DNA of 48,579 nucleotides from Adonisia turfae CCMR0081 (GTDB taxonomy: Bacteria > Cyanobacteriota > Cyanobacteriia > Phormidesmidales > Phormidesmidaceae): the NCBI RefSeq assembly GCF_011009555.1, contig NZ_QXHD01000004.1, positions 5,380,680 through 5,429,258 on the forward strand. Direction: 5' to 3'. The notes beneath the pieces were generated by a model. The model saw nothing but the letters and a program-made list of their open reading frames with translations. It was not told the origin of the DNA and made no database searches. The translations under genes were made by a program, and so were the position numbers. Below are positions 15,215 to 24,262 of the stretch, one piece after another. Numbering within the stretch: position 1 is the first letter of the stretch; every line of letters begins with the position of its first letter.

Positions 15215-16606
15215 TCAATAAACCCTGGCGTGCCAACGCATGAGCACCTTAGCCAGTCGTGGTGGGTCGTGGCGAATGGTGCCCTTTTCGGTTTCATGCA
15301 TGACATTGGCGATGACAATGCGGCGACCTGAAGCGATGACGGCATCTCGATCAAACACCACTCGCTCTGCCCCCTCTTTGCGATAACGCTCTAGTGCCGC
15401 TGTCGAGGGTGAACGTTTTTGCACAAGGACAGCATCAAATAACCGGCGACCGCAGGCTCGGTCAATGGCACGAATATGCTCAGAAACACTGTAATCGTCG
15501 GTTTCACCGGGTTCGGTCATGATATTGCACACATATACACGGGGGACCTGGGCAGATGCGATCGCATCTGCAATATCGGGCAACAGTAGATTCGGCACAA
15601 TGCTGGTATAAAGGCTACCTGGGCCAATGATGATATAGTCAGCTTCCTTAATTGCTTCGATGGCTTTAGGCAGAGCTGGTGGCGCAGATGGAGTACAGCC
15701 AATATTGACGATGCGGCCCCGCGCCTTCGTAATATTCGACTCTCCCTCAATCCGCCGACCATCGCTGAGTTCTGCCCACAGCTTGACATCGCTGAGGGTG
15801 GAAGGCAGCACTTTACCCCGTACCGCCAGTACCTGGGAACTGGCCTCAATGGCCTTTTCCCAGTCGCCAGTTATTTCGTTCATGGCGGCCAAAAACAGGT
15901 TGCCAAAACTGTGGCCGCTGAGACCGCTGCCGCTGCTAAAGCGATATTGAAAAAGTTCAGTGACCAGTTTTTCTTGATCGGCCAGGGCGGCCAGACAGTT
16001 GCGAATATCGCCAGGGGGCAGACCGCCCATTTCCCGCCGTAGTCGCCCTGATGAACCGCCGTCATCTGCCACGGTCACAATGGCAGTGATATTAGCGCTG
16101 TAACGTTTTAACCCGCGTAGCATGGTAGATAAGCCCGTTCCACCGCCAACAACCACAATGCGGGGACCGCGATTGAGTTTACGATGGGATGCGATCGCAT
16201 CCCATAGGCTACTTTCCTGGCTGCCCGGTAGCAAAACTTCCGTAATTGACCCCAGGGTACGACTTTGCCCCCAAATAATTAGGGATAATCCAAAGATGAT
16301 GGCCAGCGGTCCACTAATGTATCGGGGTATCAGCTGAGTGATCGTACGCAGTACCGTAGATACAAATCGAACGGTCAAAAAGACGGGGGTTAATCTTAAC
16401 CAAATCATGGCCCCTAGACCCACCAGGAGCACCCCCACTGTGCTTAGAAACAGCCAGCGTTTGACTAAAAGACCCGGTAGAAGCCAGCGTACCCAGCGCT
16501 TGTTCACTGGGGTTAAATCCTTTGTTTCTTGCCAAACAAATCGGATATTACGCTTTAAAAACTTCCTAATTGAACCGATCCACAAGAGCATAGGCTTATC
16601 TCTCAC
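15215..16606 (-). CDS. yvcK: YvcK/CofD-family gluconeogenesis factor with membrane anchor
   Basis: 463 residues against about 320 for Bacillus YvcK. The family domain begins near 149: RIVVVGGGTGLSTMLRGLK, VTVADDGGSSGRLRREMG, PPGDIRNCLAALA, SGHSFGNLF and YIIIGPGSLYTSIVPNLL. The extra N-terminal 148 residues contain two hydrophobic segments (about 43-68 and 84-116), so the enzyme-like domain is probably tethered at a membrane. YvcK proteins bind UDP-sugars and affect cell shape and carbon use; no catalytic activity is proven. The start at 16606 is 74 bp from the divergent ABC gene. Confidence 0.93.
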   Translation of the reverse strand: MRDKPMLLWIGSIRKFLKRNIRFVWQETKDLTPVNKRWVRWLLPGLLVKRWLFLSTVGVLLVGLGAMIWLRLTPVFLTVRFVSTVLRTITQLIPRYISGPLAIIFGLSLIIWGQSRTLGSITEVLLPGSQESSLWDAIASHRKLNRGPRIVVVGGGTGLSTMLRGLKRYSANITAIVTVADDGGSSGRLRREMGGLPPGDIRNCLAALADQEKLVTELFQYRFSSGSGLSGHSFGNLFLAAMNEITGDWEKAIEASSQVLAVRGKVLPSTLSDVKLWAELSDGRRIEGESNITKARGRIVNIGCTPSAPPALPKAIEAIKEADYIIIGPGSLYTSIVPNLLLPDIADAIASAQVPRVYVCNIMTEPGETDDYSVSEHIRAIDRACGRRLFDAVLVQKRSPSTAALERYRKEGAERVVFDRDAVIASGRRIVIANVMHETEKGTIRHDPPRLAKVLMRWHARVY

Positions 16607-16680
16607 GCCCTTTTTATAACCTTGGGTTATCTTGTCATAAGCTGTCCCCAGCTCGTTAGCGAGTTATAGCAACCACCGCC

Positions 16681-17511
16681 ATGTCTGTCCCAGAACCTAA
16701 CGCGATTGTTCCCCAGTCTCCCTGCGGAGGGGATACCCCAATTCTTGAACTCAAGGGTATTTCTAAACGATTTGGTAGCAATCAGGTACTTAACAATGTT
16801 GACCTAACTGTTGAGCCCGGTGAAGCCGTCGCCCTCATCGGCCCATCAGGTACGGGAAAATCGACTATTTTGCGTATCATTGCGGGGTTGCTCGCTGCTG
16901 ACAATGGCGATGTTTTTGTGGCTGGCCAGCAGCGCCACGGGTTGATTGAAGATGCGACAAACGATCCGGTCAATATTGGCATGGTGTTTCAACAGGCAGC
17001 CCTGTTTGATTCATTGACAGTACAGGAAAATGTCGGGTTTTCCTTATATCAAAACTCTGATTTAGCAGAGCGTGAGATTAATGAACTGACTAAACATGCC
17101 CTGGAGATGGTGGGGCTACCGAACATTTGCGATCGCTACCCAGCCGAACTCTCAGGCGGTATGCGCAAGCGAGTAAGCTTTGCCCGCGCCGTCATCAATA
17201 ATCCCCGTGAGGCCGAAGAAAAGCCAACGGTTTTGCTCTATGACGAACCAACTGCCGGATTAGATCCCATTGCTTCAACGGTGATTGAAGATTTAATTCG
17301 TGACATCCATGGCAACCGGGGCTGTAGCACTTATTTAATTGTCACTCACCAGGACAGCACAATTCGTCGCACCGCCGATCGTGTCGTTATGCTGCACAAA
17401 GGCTCCATTCAGTGGATGGGACCTGTTGAAGACATTGACTCTACCCCTAACCCCTATGTCCGACAGTTTTTTAGTGCCGCCATCGACGGCCCGATTCGAG
17501 TTACCAATTGA
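16681..17511 (+). CDS. ABC transporter ATP-binding protein of an MCE (Mla/TGD-type) lipid system
   Basis: 276 residues. Walker A GPSGTGKST at about 57-65, Q-loop GMVFQQAALFDSLT, signature LSGGMRKRV, Walker B VLLYDEPTAGLDP and switch His in IVTHQ. The ALFDSLTVQENVGF and GGMRKRVSFARA forms are those of MlaF/TGD3-type ATPases, which power lipid movement between membranes with a permease and an MCE protein. The MCE gene follows after 168 bp. The permease (MlaE/TGD1) is not in the window. The ATG follows a 74-bp region shared with yvcK. Confidence 0.94.
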   Translation: MSVPEPNAIVPQSPCGGDTPILELKGISKRFGSNQVLNNVDLTVEPGEAVALIGPSGTGKSTILRIIAGLLAADNGDVFVAGQQRHGLIEDATNDPVNIGMVFQQAALFDSLTVQENVGFSLYQNSDLAEREINELTKHALEMVGLPNICDRYPAELSGGMRKRVSFARAVINNPREAEEKPTVLLYDEPTAGLDPIASTVIEDLIRDIHGNRGCSTYLIVTHQDSTIRRTADRVVMLHKGSIQWMGPVEDIDSTPNPYVRQFFSAAIDGPIRVTN

Positions 17512-17679
17512 TTCTGTTAAATGTAGCGAAATTGAAACCGCGCATTTCCCTGGATCAGAACAATATTTCTGAATATGGGACGACTTTCTAGATATAGACG
17601 AGGTTTAGACTCCCCTTTATAATTTTCCCCAGGGTGTACGACTGGCTGTACTATCTACCGTTAATCCCATAGGAAACTA

Positions 17680-19038
17680 ATGCGTGCAAGAACCATTCGT
17701 GAAGGCTCTGTTGGCCTGCTAGTACTGGCAGGTGTGGCCCTCTTTGGCGGTCTGGTTATATGGCTAAGAGGTGTGAACTACGGTCAGCGTAGTTATCGCC
17801 TGTTGGTGGATTTTGAAAGCGCCAACGGTATCCTGGAAGGCTCCGCCGTTAGTTATCGTGGTGTGCAAGTCGGCCAAATTACTCGCATGACCCCAAGCTC
17901 GAATACAGTGGTAGTCGAGATTCAGATCAATAAATCAGACCTGCGTATTCCCGCCGAGTCAGTCATTAAAACAAGTCAGTCGGGACTCATTGGTGAAACG
18001 ACGATTGCCATTCAACCGCCATCAGACGTCAGTGTGAACGACGATTCCTTACCTGAGCCCATTGCACGCGACTGTGATAGTAGCGTAATTCTCTGCAATG
18101 GCGACCGGGTGAATGGCTTGGTGGGGGTGAACTATGAGGATTTACTGGAATCCTCCCAGGAGATTTCTGAGGCCCTTGCCGACCCTGAGCTCTTGGCAGA
18201 TGCTAGGGAAATTCTGGACAATACTCGCCAAATTTCGGGTAACGTCGTTGGCCTGACCGATGAAGTGACTTTGATGGCTCAAAGTCTACGCAATGAAATT
18301 CAACCCCTATCCGTATCAGCACGCCAGACCTTGGCGTCTGTATCGGAAGCAGCTAACCAGCTAGAAGCAACCACTGTGCGTACATCTGAGCAATTAGATG
18401 TCACATTGACCCAGGTCAATACGATGCTGGCCAGCAACCAAGATGATCTGGCCATTACCCTTGACAACATTAGTGCTAGCACGGGGCAGTTGCGTTTGGC
18501 TTTAGATACCCTCAGCCCCGTCATCCAGGATGGCACTCTGGTGAACAACATTGAGCTTTTAGCCACCAATGCTGCCGTTGCATCCCAGGATTTGCGGGAT
18601 ATTTCTTCGAGACTTAACACCAGCGAAAACTTAGTCCTGCTACAGCAAACCATCGAATCCGCCCGCGATGTGTTTCAGAGCGCCCAAAAAATCATGGCCG
18701 ATGTGGACACCTTGACCGGCGATCCCACCCTACGCAGTAATGTGCGGGATTTACTCAACAGCCTCTCCAATCTGGTGTCCTACACAGGGGATTTAGAAGA
18801 CCAAACTGAGGTGGCTGCCCAGCTTAACCATCAGGGGCAAATTGTCACAGATCTGGAACACAGTCTGGAAGAAGCATCCATCCTGGATGCTCCCGCTGAC
18901 ACAACTGAGCCTGAAATGGATGAAGCGGTTCCTGTCCTGCGATATAACGGTGAACGCTACGTCACAGACTTAGCCAATAGCGCGCCCCTTTCACCCGTTA
19001 ATGACCCCACAAAAAATGACCCCACAAAGAGCGAGTAG
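17680..19038 (+). CDS. MCE-domain (MlaD/TGD2-type) lipid-transfer protein
   Basis: 452 residues. One N-terminal membrane segment (about 9-28, VGLLVLAGVALFGGLVIWLR) anchors the protein. The MCE domain spans about 40-117 (YRLLVDFESANGILEGSAVS, YRGVQVGQITRM, GLIGETTIAIQPP). A long helical, coiled-coil-like region to about 390 is rich in LxxTxxxL repeats and would form the periplasmic tube or spacer, ending in an acidic, threonine-rich tail. Together with the ATPase it should move phospholipids or glycolipids between inner and outer (or thylakoid) membranes. Its stop codon lies in the terminator stem. Confidence 0.93.
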   Translation: MRARTIREGSVGLLVLAGVALFGGLVIWLRGVNYGQRSYRLLVDFESANGILEGSAVSYRGVQVGQITRMTPSSNTVVVEIQINKSDLRIPAESVIKTSQSGLIGETTIAIQPPSDVSVNDDSLPEPIARDCDSSVILCNGDRVNGLVGVNYEDLLESSQEISEALADPELLADAREILDNTRQISGNVVGLTDEVTLMAQSLRNEIQPLSVSARQTLASVSEAANQLEATTVRTSEQLDVTLTQVNTMLASNQDDLAITLDNISASTGQLRLALDTLSPVIQDGTLVNNIELLATNAAVASQDLRDISSRLNTSENLVLLQQTIESARDVFQSAQKIMADVDTLTGDPTLRSNVRDLLNSLSNLVSYTGDLEDQTEVAAQLNHQGQIVTDLEHSLEEASILDAPADTTEPEMDEAVPVLRYNGERYVTDLANSAPLSPVNDPTKNDPTKSE

Positions 19039-19060
19039 GCAATGACTCTACTCGCTTTTT
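19030..19060 (+). terminator. intrinsic terminator of the MCE operon
   Basis: AGCGAGTAG (19030-19038) and CTACTCGCT (19048-19056) with a 9-base loop and a T-run. The left arm includes the MCE stop codon. Confidence 0.88.
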
Positions 19061-19076
19061 GCTAACTAGTTACAGC

Positions 19077-20054
19077 CTACAGCCTGACATTTTGCAACTC
19101 TTGTCGGGGGTTATAGCTGCGTACATTACGCAGTTGCTCGTACAGAGCACGCTCTTTATCAGTAACGCTTTTGGGCGCTTTAATCATCACCGTTACCAGC
19201 TGATCGGTGCGACTGCCCTTGGGTTTGGGCCATCCTTTACCTCGCAAACGCAGGGTTTGACCAGAGCGAATCCCGGCAGGAATATTGACAGTAACACTAC
19301 CGTCAGGGGTAGGGACGTCAATTTTGGCCCCTAACACGGCCTCATCGGGAGAGATAGAGACTTCGCACACCAGGTTATTGTCGCCATCAAACTGGAAAAA
19401 AGAATGGGGTTGAATATCTACCGTCAGGTAGATGTCGCCCCGCTGCTGGGTGTAAGGATTCATTTGTCCCTTACCCCGCAGACGGATTTTGCTACCCGGT
19501 TTTACACCGGCTGGAATTTTGACTGTCAGTGCATCACCACCGATGCGAAACTTTTTCTGAGAACCATTAAACGCATCTGACATGGCCAGAGTGATGCTGG
19601 CTTCTTGGTCAAACTGGGCACTATTATTGGCCCCAGCGGTTTCAAACCCAAACCCTGGGCCGCCACCGGTGGACTGACGATAGGTCGTGCGGGCTCCACC
19701 GGGGAAGCCGCCGCCTAACCCTCCCAACAGTTCATTTAGTAGCTCATTAAAACTGCCGTAGTTGCTAAAGTCGAAGCCACCAAAATCGCCCGGGGCTGCG
19801 CCTGCACCTGCACGCCCCCCCTGTTGCCAATAACGGCCAAACTGGTCATATTTTCGACGTTTTTCCGGATCCGATAAGATCTCGTTTGCTTCGTTGATTT
19901 CTTTAAATTTGGCTTCAGCTACTTTGTCGCCAGGGTTAACGTCTGGATGGTATTTACGAGCGAGCTTGCGAAAAGCACGTTTAATGTCGTCCGTGCTAGC
20001 GGATTTACTGACCCCCAGAATTTGGTAATAATCTTTGAAGTCAGTTGCTGCCAT
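19077..20054 (-). CDS. DnaJ-family co-chaperone (type II, CbpA/DnaJ-C)
   Basis: 325 residues from the ATG at 20054, supported by AGGAG seven bases upstream; an in-frame TTG 6 bp earlier is not preferred. J domain at about 4-72 with HPD (RKYHPDVNPG) and KRRKYDQFG. A Gly/Phe-rich linker of about 80 residues follows, then the two C-terminal beta domains (VKIPAGVKPGSKIRLRGKGQ, VNIPAGIRSGQTLRLRGKGW). There is no CxxCxGxG zinc domain, so it is type II, like CbpA. It stimulates DnaK ATPase and holds unfolded clients. It converges with the MCE gene and lies downstream of lepB on the same strand. Confidence 0.95.
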   Translation of the reverse strand: MAATDFKDYYQILGVSKSASTDDIKRAFRKLARKYHPDVNPGDKVAEAKFKEINEANEILSDPEKRRKYDQFGRYWQQGGRAGAGAAPGDFGGFDFSNYGSFNELLNELLGGLGGGFPGGARTTYRQSTGGGPGFGFETAGANNSAQFDQEASITLAMSDAFNGSQKKFRIGGDALTVKIPAGVKPGSKIRLRGKGQMNPYTQQRGDIYLTVDIQPHSFFQFDGDNNLVCEVSISPDEAVLGAKIDVPTPDGSVTVNIPAGIRSGQTLRLRGKGWPKPKGSRTDQLVTVMIKAPKSVTDKERALYEQLRNVRSYNPRQELQNVRL

Positions 20055-20237
20055 AGCCAAGCTCCTCGTTGCGATCGCACAATGCCGTTACGGTATTTTC
20101 TTGATTAGCCTAGCAAAGCTTGTAAGGGAAAGAGGTTCGGTATTCCGCCGTTAAAACCTAATCCTTTTTAAAGACTAGAGCTTTGCCATTGCGCCCTGCG
20201 GTCCATGTCTGTTCTTTTGAACCAGTTACTTACTACT

Positions 20238-20807
20238 TCAAACCGTTCCTAAGTCATCCGGGGGCCAAAAGCGTACAGTAGCATGGCCGATTATATTTTC
20301 TATGGGTAAAAAACCCCAAATGTGACTATCATTACTGTCGTTACGATTGTCTCCCATGACAAAAACAGTATTGTCTGGCACCGCGACTGGGGTCATCTCA
20401 TAGTTAGGAGCAGCCAGAATATAGGGTTCTGTTAGGGGCTGATCATTGCGATAGACCTGACCTTGACGGACAGCTAATGTGTCACCAGGCAAACCCATAA
20501 CCCGTTTAATAAAGGCCTGCTCAGGCCGATAGCCAATGGCCTGGAGCTGTGGCGGTGGTTCAAACACCACAATATCGCCATGGTGCGGTGGATGGAAACG
20601 ATAGGAGAGTTTTTCGATCAGCAACCGATCGCCAATATGTAAGGTTGGATCCATCGAGTTAGATGGAATAAATCGAGGTTCTGCAATAAATAGTCGAATG
20701 ACCACGGCGATTGCCATAGCAATGGCCACCAATCTGGCATTGGACTTCACCATGGTTTGCAGTGATGTTCCCAACGTGGTTTCGGGAGAAGATTTTTCAG
20801 CGGTCAT
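20238..20807 (-). CDS. lepB: signal peptidase I
   Basis: 189 residues from the ATG at 20807. The longer frame starts at 20870 inside a palindromic repeat and adds 21 residues without family resemblance. One N-terminal membrane segment (LVAIAMAIAVVIRLFIAEP). Catalytic Ser51 in IPSNSMDPTL and Lys101 in FIKRVMGLPGD. Box D is GDNRNDSNDSHIWG. It removes signal peptides from exported and thylakoid-lumen proteins. Normal length for cyanobacteria. A 42-bp palindrome separates it from gdhA. Confidence 0.95.
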   Translation of the reverse strand: MTAEKSSPETTLGTSLQTMVKSNARLVAIAMAIAVVIRLFIAEPRFIPSNSMDPTLHIGDRLLIEKLSYRFHPPHHGDIVVFEPPPQLQAIGYRPEQAFIKRVMGLPGDTLAVRQGQVYRNDQPLTEPYILAAPNYEMTPVAVPDNTVFVMGDNRNDSNDSHIWGFLPIENIIGHATVRFWPPDDLGTV

Positions 20808-20848
20808 TCCAGGCCTAATAATGTGCCTAGCAATTTTACCTTCTCCAT

Positions 20849-20890
20849 ACCCTATGTAGGGGCGTTCCATGGAACGCCCCTACATAGGGT
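20849..20890. repeat. 42-bp perfect palindrome, likely terminator after gdhA
   Basis: Perfect dyad centred on GTTCCATGGAAC, with CCCTATGTAGGGGC as the left outer arm. It shares its 12-bp centre and TATGT..ACATA outer bases with 15157-15196. It begins right after the gdhA stop codon (minus strand) and precedes lepB. Confidence 0.9.
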
Positions 20891-22203
20891 TATTCTCTAT
20901 TCCCCGACACATAATCCGCCCGTGTGCCCCGTGCATCCATGGCTGCACCTAAGCTATTCAGGGCATGGATATAGGCCGCCGTGCGCACCGATGTTTTGTG
21001 GGTTTGGGCAATGTGCCAAATCGTATCGGCCGCCGCCACTATTTGTTTCTTCAGGCGTTGATTAACTTCGTCGAGGGTCCAATACAGACCGCTGCGATTT
21101 TGCACCCACTCAAAATAGCTCACGGTCACTCCCCCGGCATTGACCAAAATATCGGGAAAGACGGTAATGCCTTTGGCCTCTAAAATGTCGTCGGCGTCGG
21201 TACTGATGGGCCCGTTGGCCACTTCAAAGATATAGCGAGCTTGAATCGCATCGGCGTTGGCTGCGGTAATTTGGTTTTCCAATGCCGCTGGAATCAAGAT
21301 ATCCACATCTAAGCTGAGCAACGTATCGTTGGTAATCACTTCGTGCTCAACAAGATTGCACACACTGCCATCACAGTAGACGGCTTTAACAGAGCGGGTA
21401 TCAGCCTTGAATTTTTGAATACTGGGAATATCTAGTCCATTAGGGGTATAAATGCCCCCACGCGAATCACTCACGGCAACAATGGTGTAACCTGCGTCAA
21501 ATAGATGCCGAGCGACCACCGCACCAGCATTACCAAAACCTTGAACGGCAACAGTTTTTGGAGAGGATGGCTGTTTGCCTGATCGTTTGTTTGACAGATG
21601 CTCCATCATGGCTTCTAGCACGTAAAACGCACCAGTCCCCGTCGCTGTAGATCGACCTAAACTCCCCCCCAGGGCCACAGGTTTACCGGTAATCACTGCC
21701 GGGCTGCGCTGCTGGCGGATGATGCTGTACTGATCCATCATCCACCCCATGATCATGGGATTTGTGTAGACATCGGGGGCCGGAATATCTGTATCAGGAC
21801 CAATAAAGTTTGCGATCGCATCAATATATCCTCGGCTTAACCGTTCCAACTCTGCTTTGGAAAGCTCTTTGGGGTTAAGGGTAACGCCTCCCTTGGCCCC
21901 ACCAAACGGGATATTGAGCGCCGCACATTTAAACGTCATCCAAAACGCCAGGGACTGAACTTCATCCAACGTCACCTGGGGGTGGAAGCGAATCCCTCCC
22001 TTTGTGGGTCCACGAGTGTCATCAAAATGCACACGGTATCCTTCAAAAACCTTCAGGGATCCGTCATCCATACGCACCGGAATAGACACCTTAAGACTTG
22101 CTTTGGGGGCTTTTAACCGCTCCGCCGCATCCTCAGAAATCGTCACGTACTTGAGTGCCCGATCCAGGCGACGGCTGGCATCAGTCAGTAGAGATTTAGT
22201 CAT
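20890..22203 (-). CDS. gdhA: Glu/Leu/Phe/Val dehydrogenase (glutamate dehydrogenase type)
   Basis: 437 residues from the ATG at 22203 (MTKSLLTDASRRLDRALKYV); the frame is open 60 bp further, but that part is not family-like. Substrate-binding and catalytic lysines are Lys92 and Lys104 in FKCAALNIPFGGAKGGV, with upstream GPTKGGIRFHP. The Rossmann motif is VAVQGFGNAGAVVA. It interconverts glutamate and 2-oxoglutarate with ammonia in the cytosol; the N-terminal form resembles hexameric GDH II-type enzymes. Monocistronic by context, ending at the 42-bp palindrome. Confidence 0.95.
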   Translation of the reverse strand: MTKSLLTDASRRLDRALKYVTISEDAAERLKAPKASLKVSIPVRMDDGSLKVFEGYRVHFDDTRGPTKGGIRFHPQVTLDEVQSLAFWMTFKCAALNIPFGGAKGGVTLNPKELSKAELERLSRGYIDAIANFIGPDTDIPAPDVYTNPMIMGWMMDQYSIIRQQRSPAVITGKPVALGGSLGRSTATGTGAFYVLEAMMEHLSNKRSGKQPSSPKTVAVQGFGNAGAVVARHLFDAGYTIVAVSDSRGGIYTPNGLDIPSIQKFKADTRSVKAVYCDGSVCNLVEHEVITNDTLLSLDVDILIPAALENQITAANADAIQARYIFEVANGPISTDADDILEAKGITVFPDILVNAGGVTVSYFEWVQNRSGLYWTLDEVNQRLKKQIVAAADTIWHIAQTHKTSVRTAAYIHALNSLGAAMDARGTRADYVSGNRE

Positions 22204-22311
22204 AGTCCCTATGGTATGGGAGCCAACGCCGGATCCAAGGATATTGTTACGGAACGTGCCCAAAATCGCGGTCAGCTAAATCTAATGCAATAAATGTTAA
22301 CCTACAGCTGT

Positions 22312-22572
22312 TCACTGATGGCTGTAAGCCTTGGTTCGGGAGCTCAGTAAGAGTGTTGCTAAACTCTCTTGGGAGTCTTGCATGTCCTGCGTAATTTCTT
22401 TATCAGCTTGATGAAGTTTTAAAATAGCCTGTATCTGGTGTCTTAATACCTCTCCGCTGTTTGCCTGATTCTCAGCGGGCATGGCTGCGTAAATTGTAGC
22501 GATCGCAATCGTCATTGCAACAGCTGTGATCCCACGATGAATTGCCTTACTGACCTTTGTTAGTCCCTGCAT
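22312..22572 (-). CDS. small protein with signal-peptide-like N-terminus
   Basis: 86 residues. Basic start, then a hydrophobic stretch (about 15-31, ITAVAMTIAIATIYAAM), then a polar helix (VLRHQIQAILKLHQADKEIT). It could be a periplasmic or one-span membrane protein. It contains a HIP1 site, as native genes here do. No family recognised. Its ATG overlaps that of a divergent small frame by two bases, so at most one of the two has a normal promoter. Confidence 0.5.
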   Translation of the reverse strand: MQGLTKVSKAIHRGITAVAMTIAIATIYAAMPAENQANSGEVLRHQIQAILKLHQADKEITQDMQDSQESLATLLLSSRTKAYSHQ

Positions 22573-22777
22573 GGTCCCGACTCTATACTTATCTCAACCT
22601 ACTCAATTCCACGGACAGACCCAGGATATTCCCGTAGAATTTGCAGACAACTCAAGTAAACTCCGCGTTTTACAAGATTGGTGTGAGTCTCATCACCATA
22701 ACTTGATATACCTATCACCAAGTCAACTCAACCGTTTTCCGCACAGTACCCGACCGGATGAGAGATTTTCAGATTAA
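22571..22777 (+). CDS. possible 68-residue protein
   Basis: The frame reads plausibly (SSKLRVLQDWCESHHHNLIY) but has no Shine-Dalgarno sequence and starts within the start codon of the opposite gene. Low support. Confidence 0.25.
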   Translation: MVPTLYLSQPTQFHGQTQDIPVEFADNSSKLRVLQDWCESHHHNLIYLSPSQLNRFPHSTRPDERFSD

Positions 22778-22848
22778 ATAGATTTCCCTTCAGCCGTTTC
22801 TTATCGTCCCAATGTCTACATAGGCAAGGGATACAGCGTTCATTCACC

Positions 22849-23433
22849 TTAAAAACGCAAATAGTGCAATAACTCTGTTATCACCTCAGGAGGTAGCTGT
22901 AGTCGCCGTTTTAGATCTAACCAATCCCTGTAGGGACCATAGCGATGACGACCGTAAACCAACCGCTCAGCAAGTGCTAGATCAATACTCGGAATTGTTG
23001 TTAACTCCCTAGCACTTGCCTGATTAATCAGCAGCTGTCTGGGCATAACCTCACTATCGAGATCGTAATAATAAAACTGCACCACACCCTCAAATACCTG
23101 CAGTTGCTGTAAACCGATACCAGTGATGGCTGCAACATCGTCCCAACAGGTTAGCAGCATGCCCGAACGACTGAGTTCCACCAAAGACCTCGCCTGATGA
23201 ATCGAAATACCTGGCAATCGTAACCAGTCATCGACAGTGGCGCGATTGGCGTCAATCCGCACTCCCAACTTTGCTCCCAATTGCACTTCATCAACTGAGC
23301 TAAAGCGATAGTAATTATCCTGAGCCAGCTTTTTTCTCAAGGGAGTAAGCCCAGCTTCTAGGGCATCCAAACCTCGCAGGGCCTGTTTAACCCAAAAACG
23401 TCGCCATGACTGTGGGGATTTCTGACGGGTCAC
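22849..23433 (-). CDS. helix-hairpin-helix protein, ComEA-like
   Basis: 194 residues. Two or three HhH units: IDANRATVDDWLRLPGISIH at about 75-94, ITGIGLQQLQVFEGV near 120, and INQASARELTTIPSIDLALA near 150. The xNxAxxxxLxxLPGI form is that of ComEA and related DNA-binding HhH proteins. There is no clear signal peptide, so a cytosolic nucleic-acid binding role is as likely as competence. It follows the TM2-domain gene after 17 bp on the same strand, suggesting an operon. Confidence 0.85.
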   Translation of the reverse strand: MTRQKSPQSWRRFWVKQALRGLDALEAGLTPLRKKLAQDNYYRFSSVDEVQLGAKLGVRIDANRATVDDWLRLPGISIHQARSLVELSRSGMLLTCWDDVAAITGIGLQQLQVFEGVVQFYYYDLDSEVMPRQLLINQASARELTTIPSIDLALAERLVYGRHRYGPYRDWLDLKRRLQLPPEVITELLHYLRF

Positions 23434-23450
23434 TCAAGGCCTCCATTGCA

Positions 23451-23846
23451 TCAGGGTATTTGCTCTAGCAAACTGCGTCGTTTTTGCTCAAACTCATACT
23501 CTGACAGCAGCCCTTCCTGCCGCAAATGCTCGATTTCTCGGAGGCTATTCGCCACACCTTCAACGGCTTCACCCAGGTTAGGGATGGGTGAAGCCCTCTG
23601 GTTATTATGCTGCCAAAGCCTTTGGAACAGAGGCTCAGTTAAATACCAAATGCTTTCAAGCAGGCAGGCAAACCGTGGTACCTGGGTTGCCCCCAAAAGC
23701 AAATAAGCCATCCCCCAGCCATACTGACCTAAATAAAACTTATGAATCCCAGCAAAAGGAACCGGAGTTGGCTGAATTGCCCCTATAAATGCGAGTAAGG
23801 CTGCAATTTTTCTATTTTTCTGATGATTAGTTTGATGATCATCCAT
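23451..23846 (-). CDS. TM2-domain membrane protein with SHOCT-like tail
   Basis: 131 residues. The TM2 motif is visible: KIAALLAFIGAIQPTPVPFA, then GIHKFYLGQYGWGMAYLLLG, with two membrane segments joined by the conserved HKFYLG turn. The C-terminal 30 residues (EIEHLRQEGLLSEYEFEQKR) form a SHOCT-type helical pair that often mediates oligomerisation. First gene of a two-gene unit with the HhH protein. Function of the TM2 family in bacteria is unknown. Confidence 0.85.
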   Translation of the reverse strand: MDDHQTNHQKNRKIAALLAFIGAIQPTPVPFAGIHKFYLGQYGWGMAYLLLGATQVPRFACLLESIWYLTEPLFQRLWQHNNQRASPIPNLGEAVEGVANSLREIEHLRQEGLLSEYEFEQKRRSLLEQIP

Positions 23847-24262
23847 AAACAGCCTTGGTTTTAACTTGAAGGTACGACATCGCGAATTTTAGTAATTGAG
23901 CACTATAGAGGGTGCCTAATTTTCCAATGAAACAGCTAGAATTTGATATGTGTTTATATAACATGATGCATCCATCATGCTTGACCCCAAGGGATATTTT
24001 GACTGGAGAATCTAGAATTTATAGAGGTATCCATACCTCATCCATCCAAAACGTTTGTGCTTATAGACTGTATGCTTTTTGCAAAGTTAGTTTGTGCATT
24101 CTCCTGAAAGTAATCCCTAAGGTCAGAAATCAAAACTTAAAACGCTAAAAATTCGGCTACTTTTATATCTAACGGACGGTTCAAATGTTAGTAGTCGCCG
24201 GAATTTAGCAATCTCGTGTTGTTTATGAATTGTACGTGAGCCAATTCTTAGCCTCCTGTTGC
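23847..24262. other. 416-bp intergenic region without a convincing gene
   Basis: AT-rich. A plus-strand frame at 23912-24148 has cysteine-rich, atypical composition and no start signal. This region is the upstream side of both the TM2 gene (minus) and the J-domain/TPR gene (plus), so their promoters should be here. Confidence 0.5.

Noticed and set aside
23912..24148. 78-codon plus-strand frame before the J-domain gene
   Set aside because: Cysteine- and methionine-rich, no ribosome-binding site, starts within a promoter region; unlikely to be coding.
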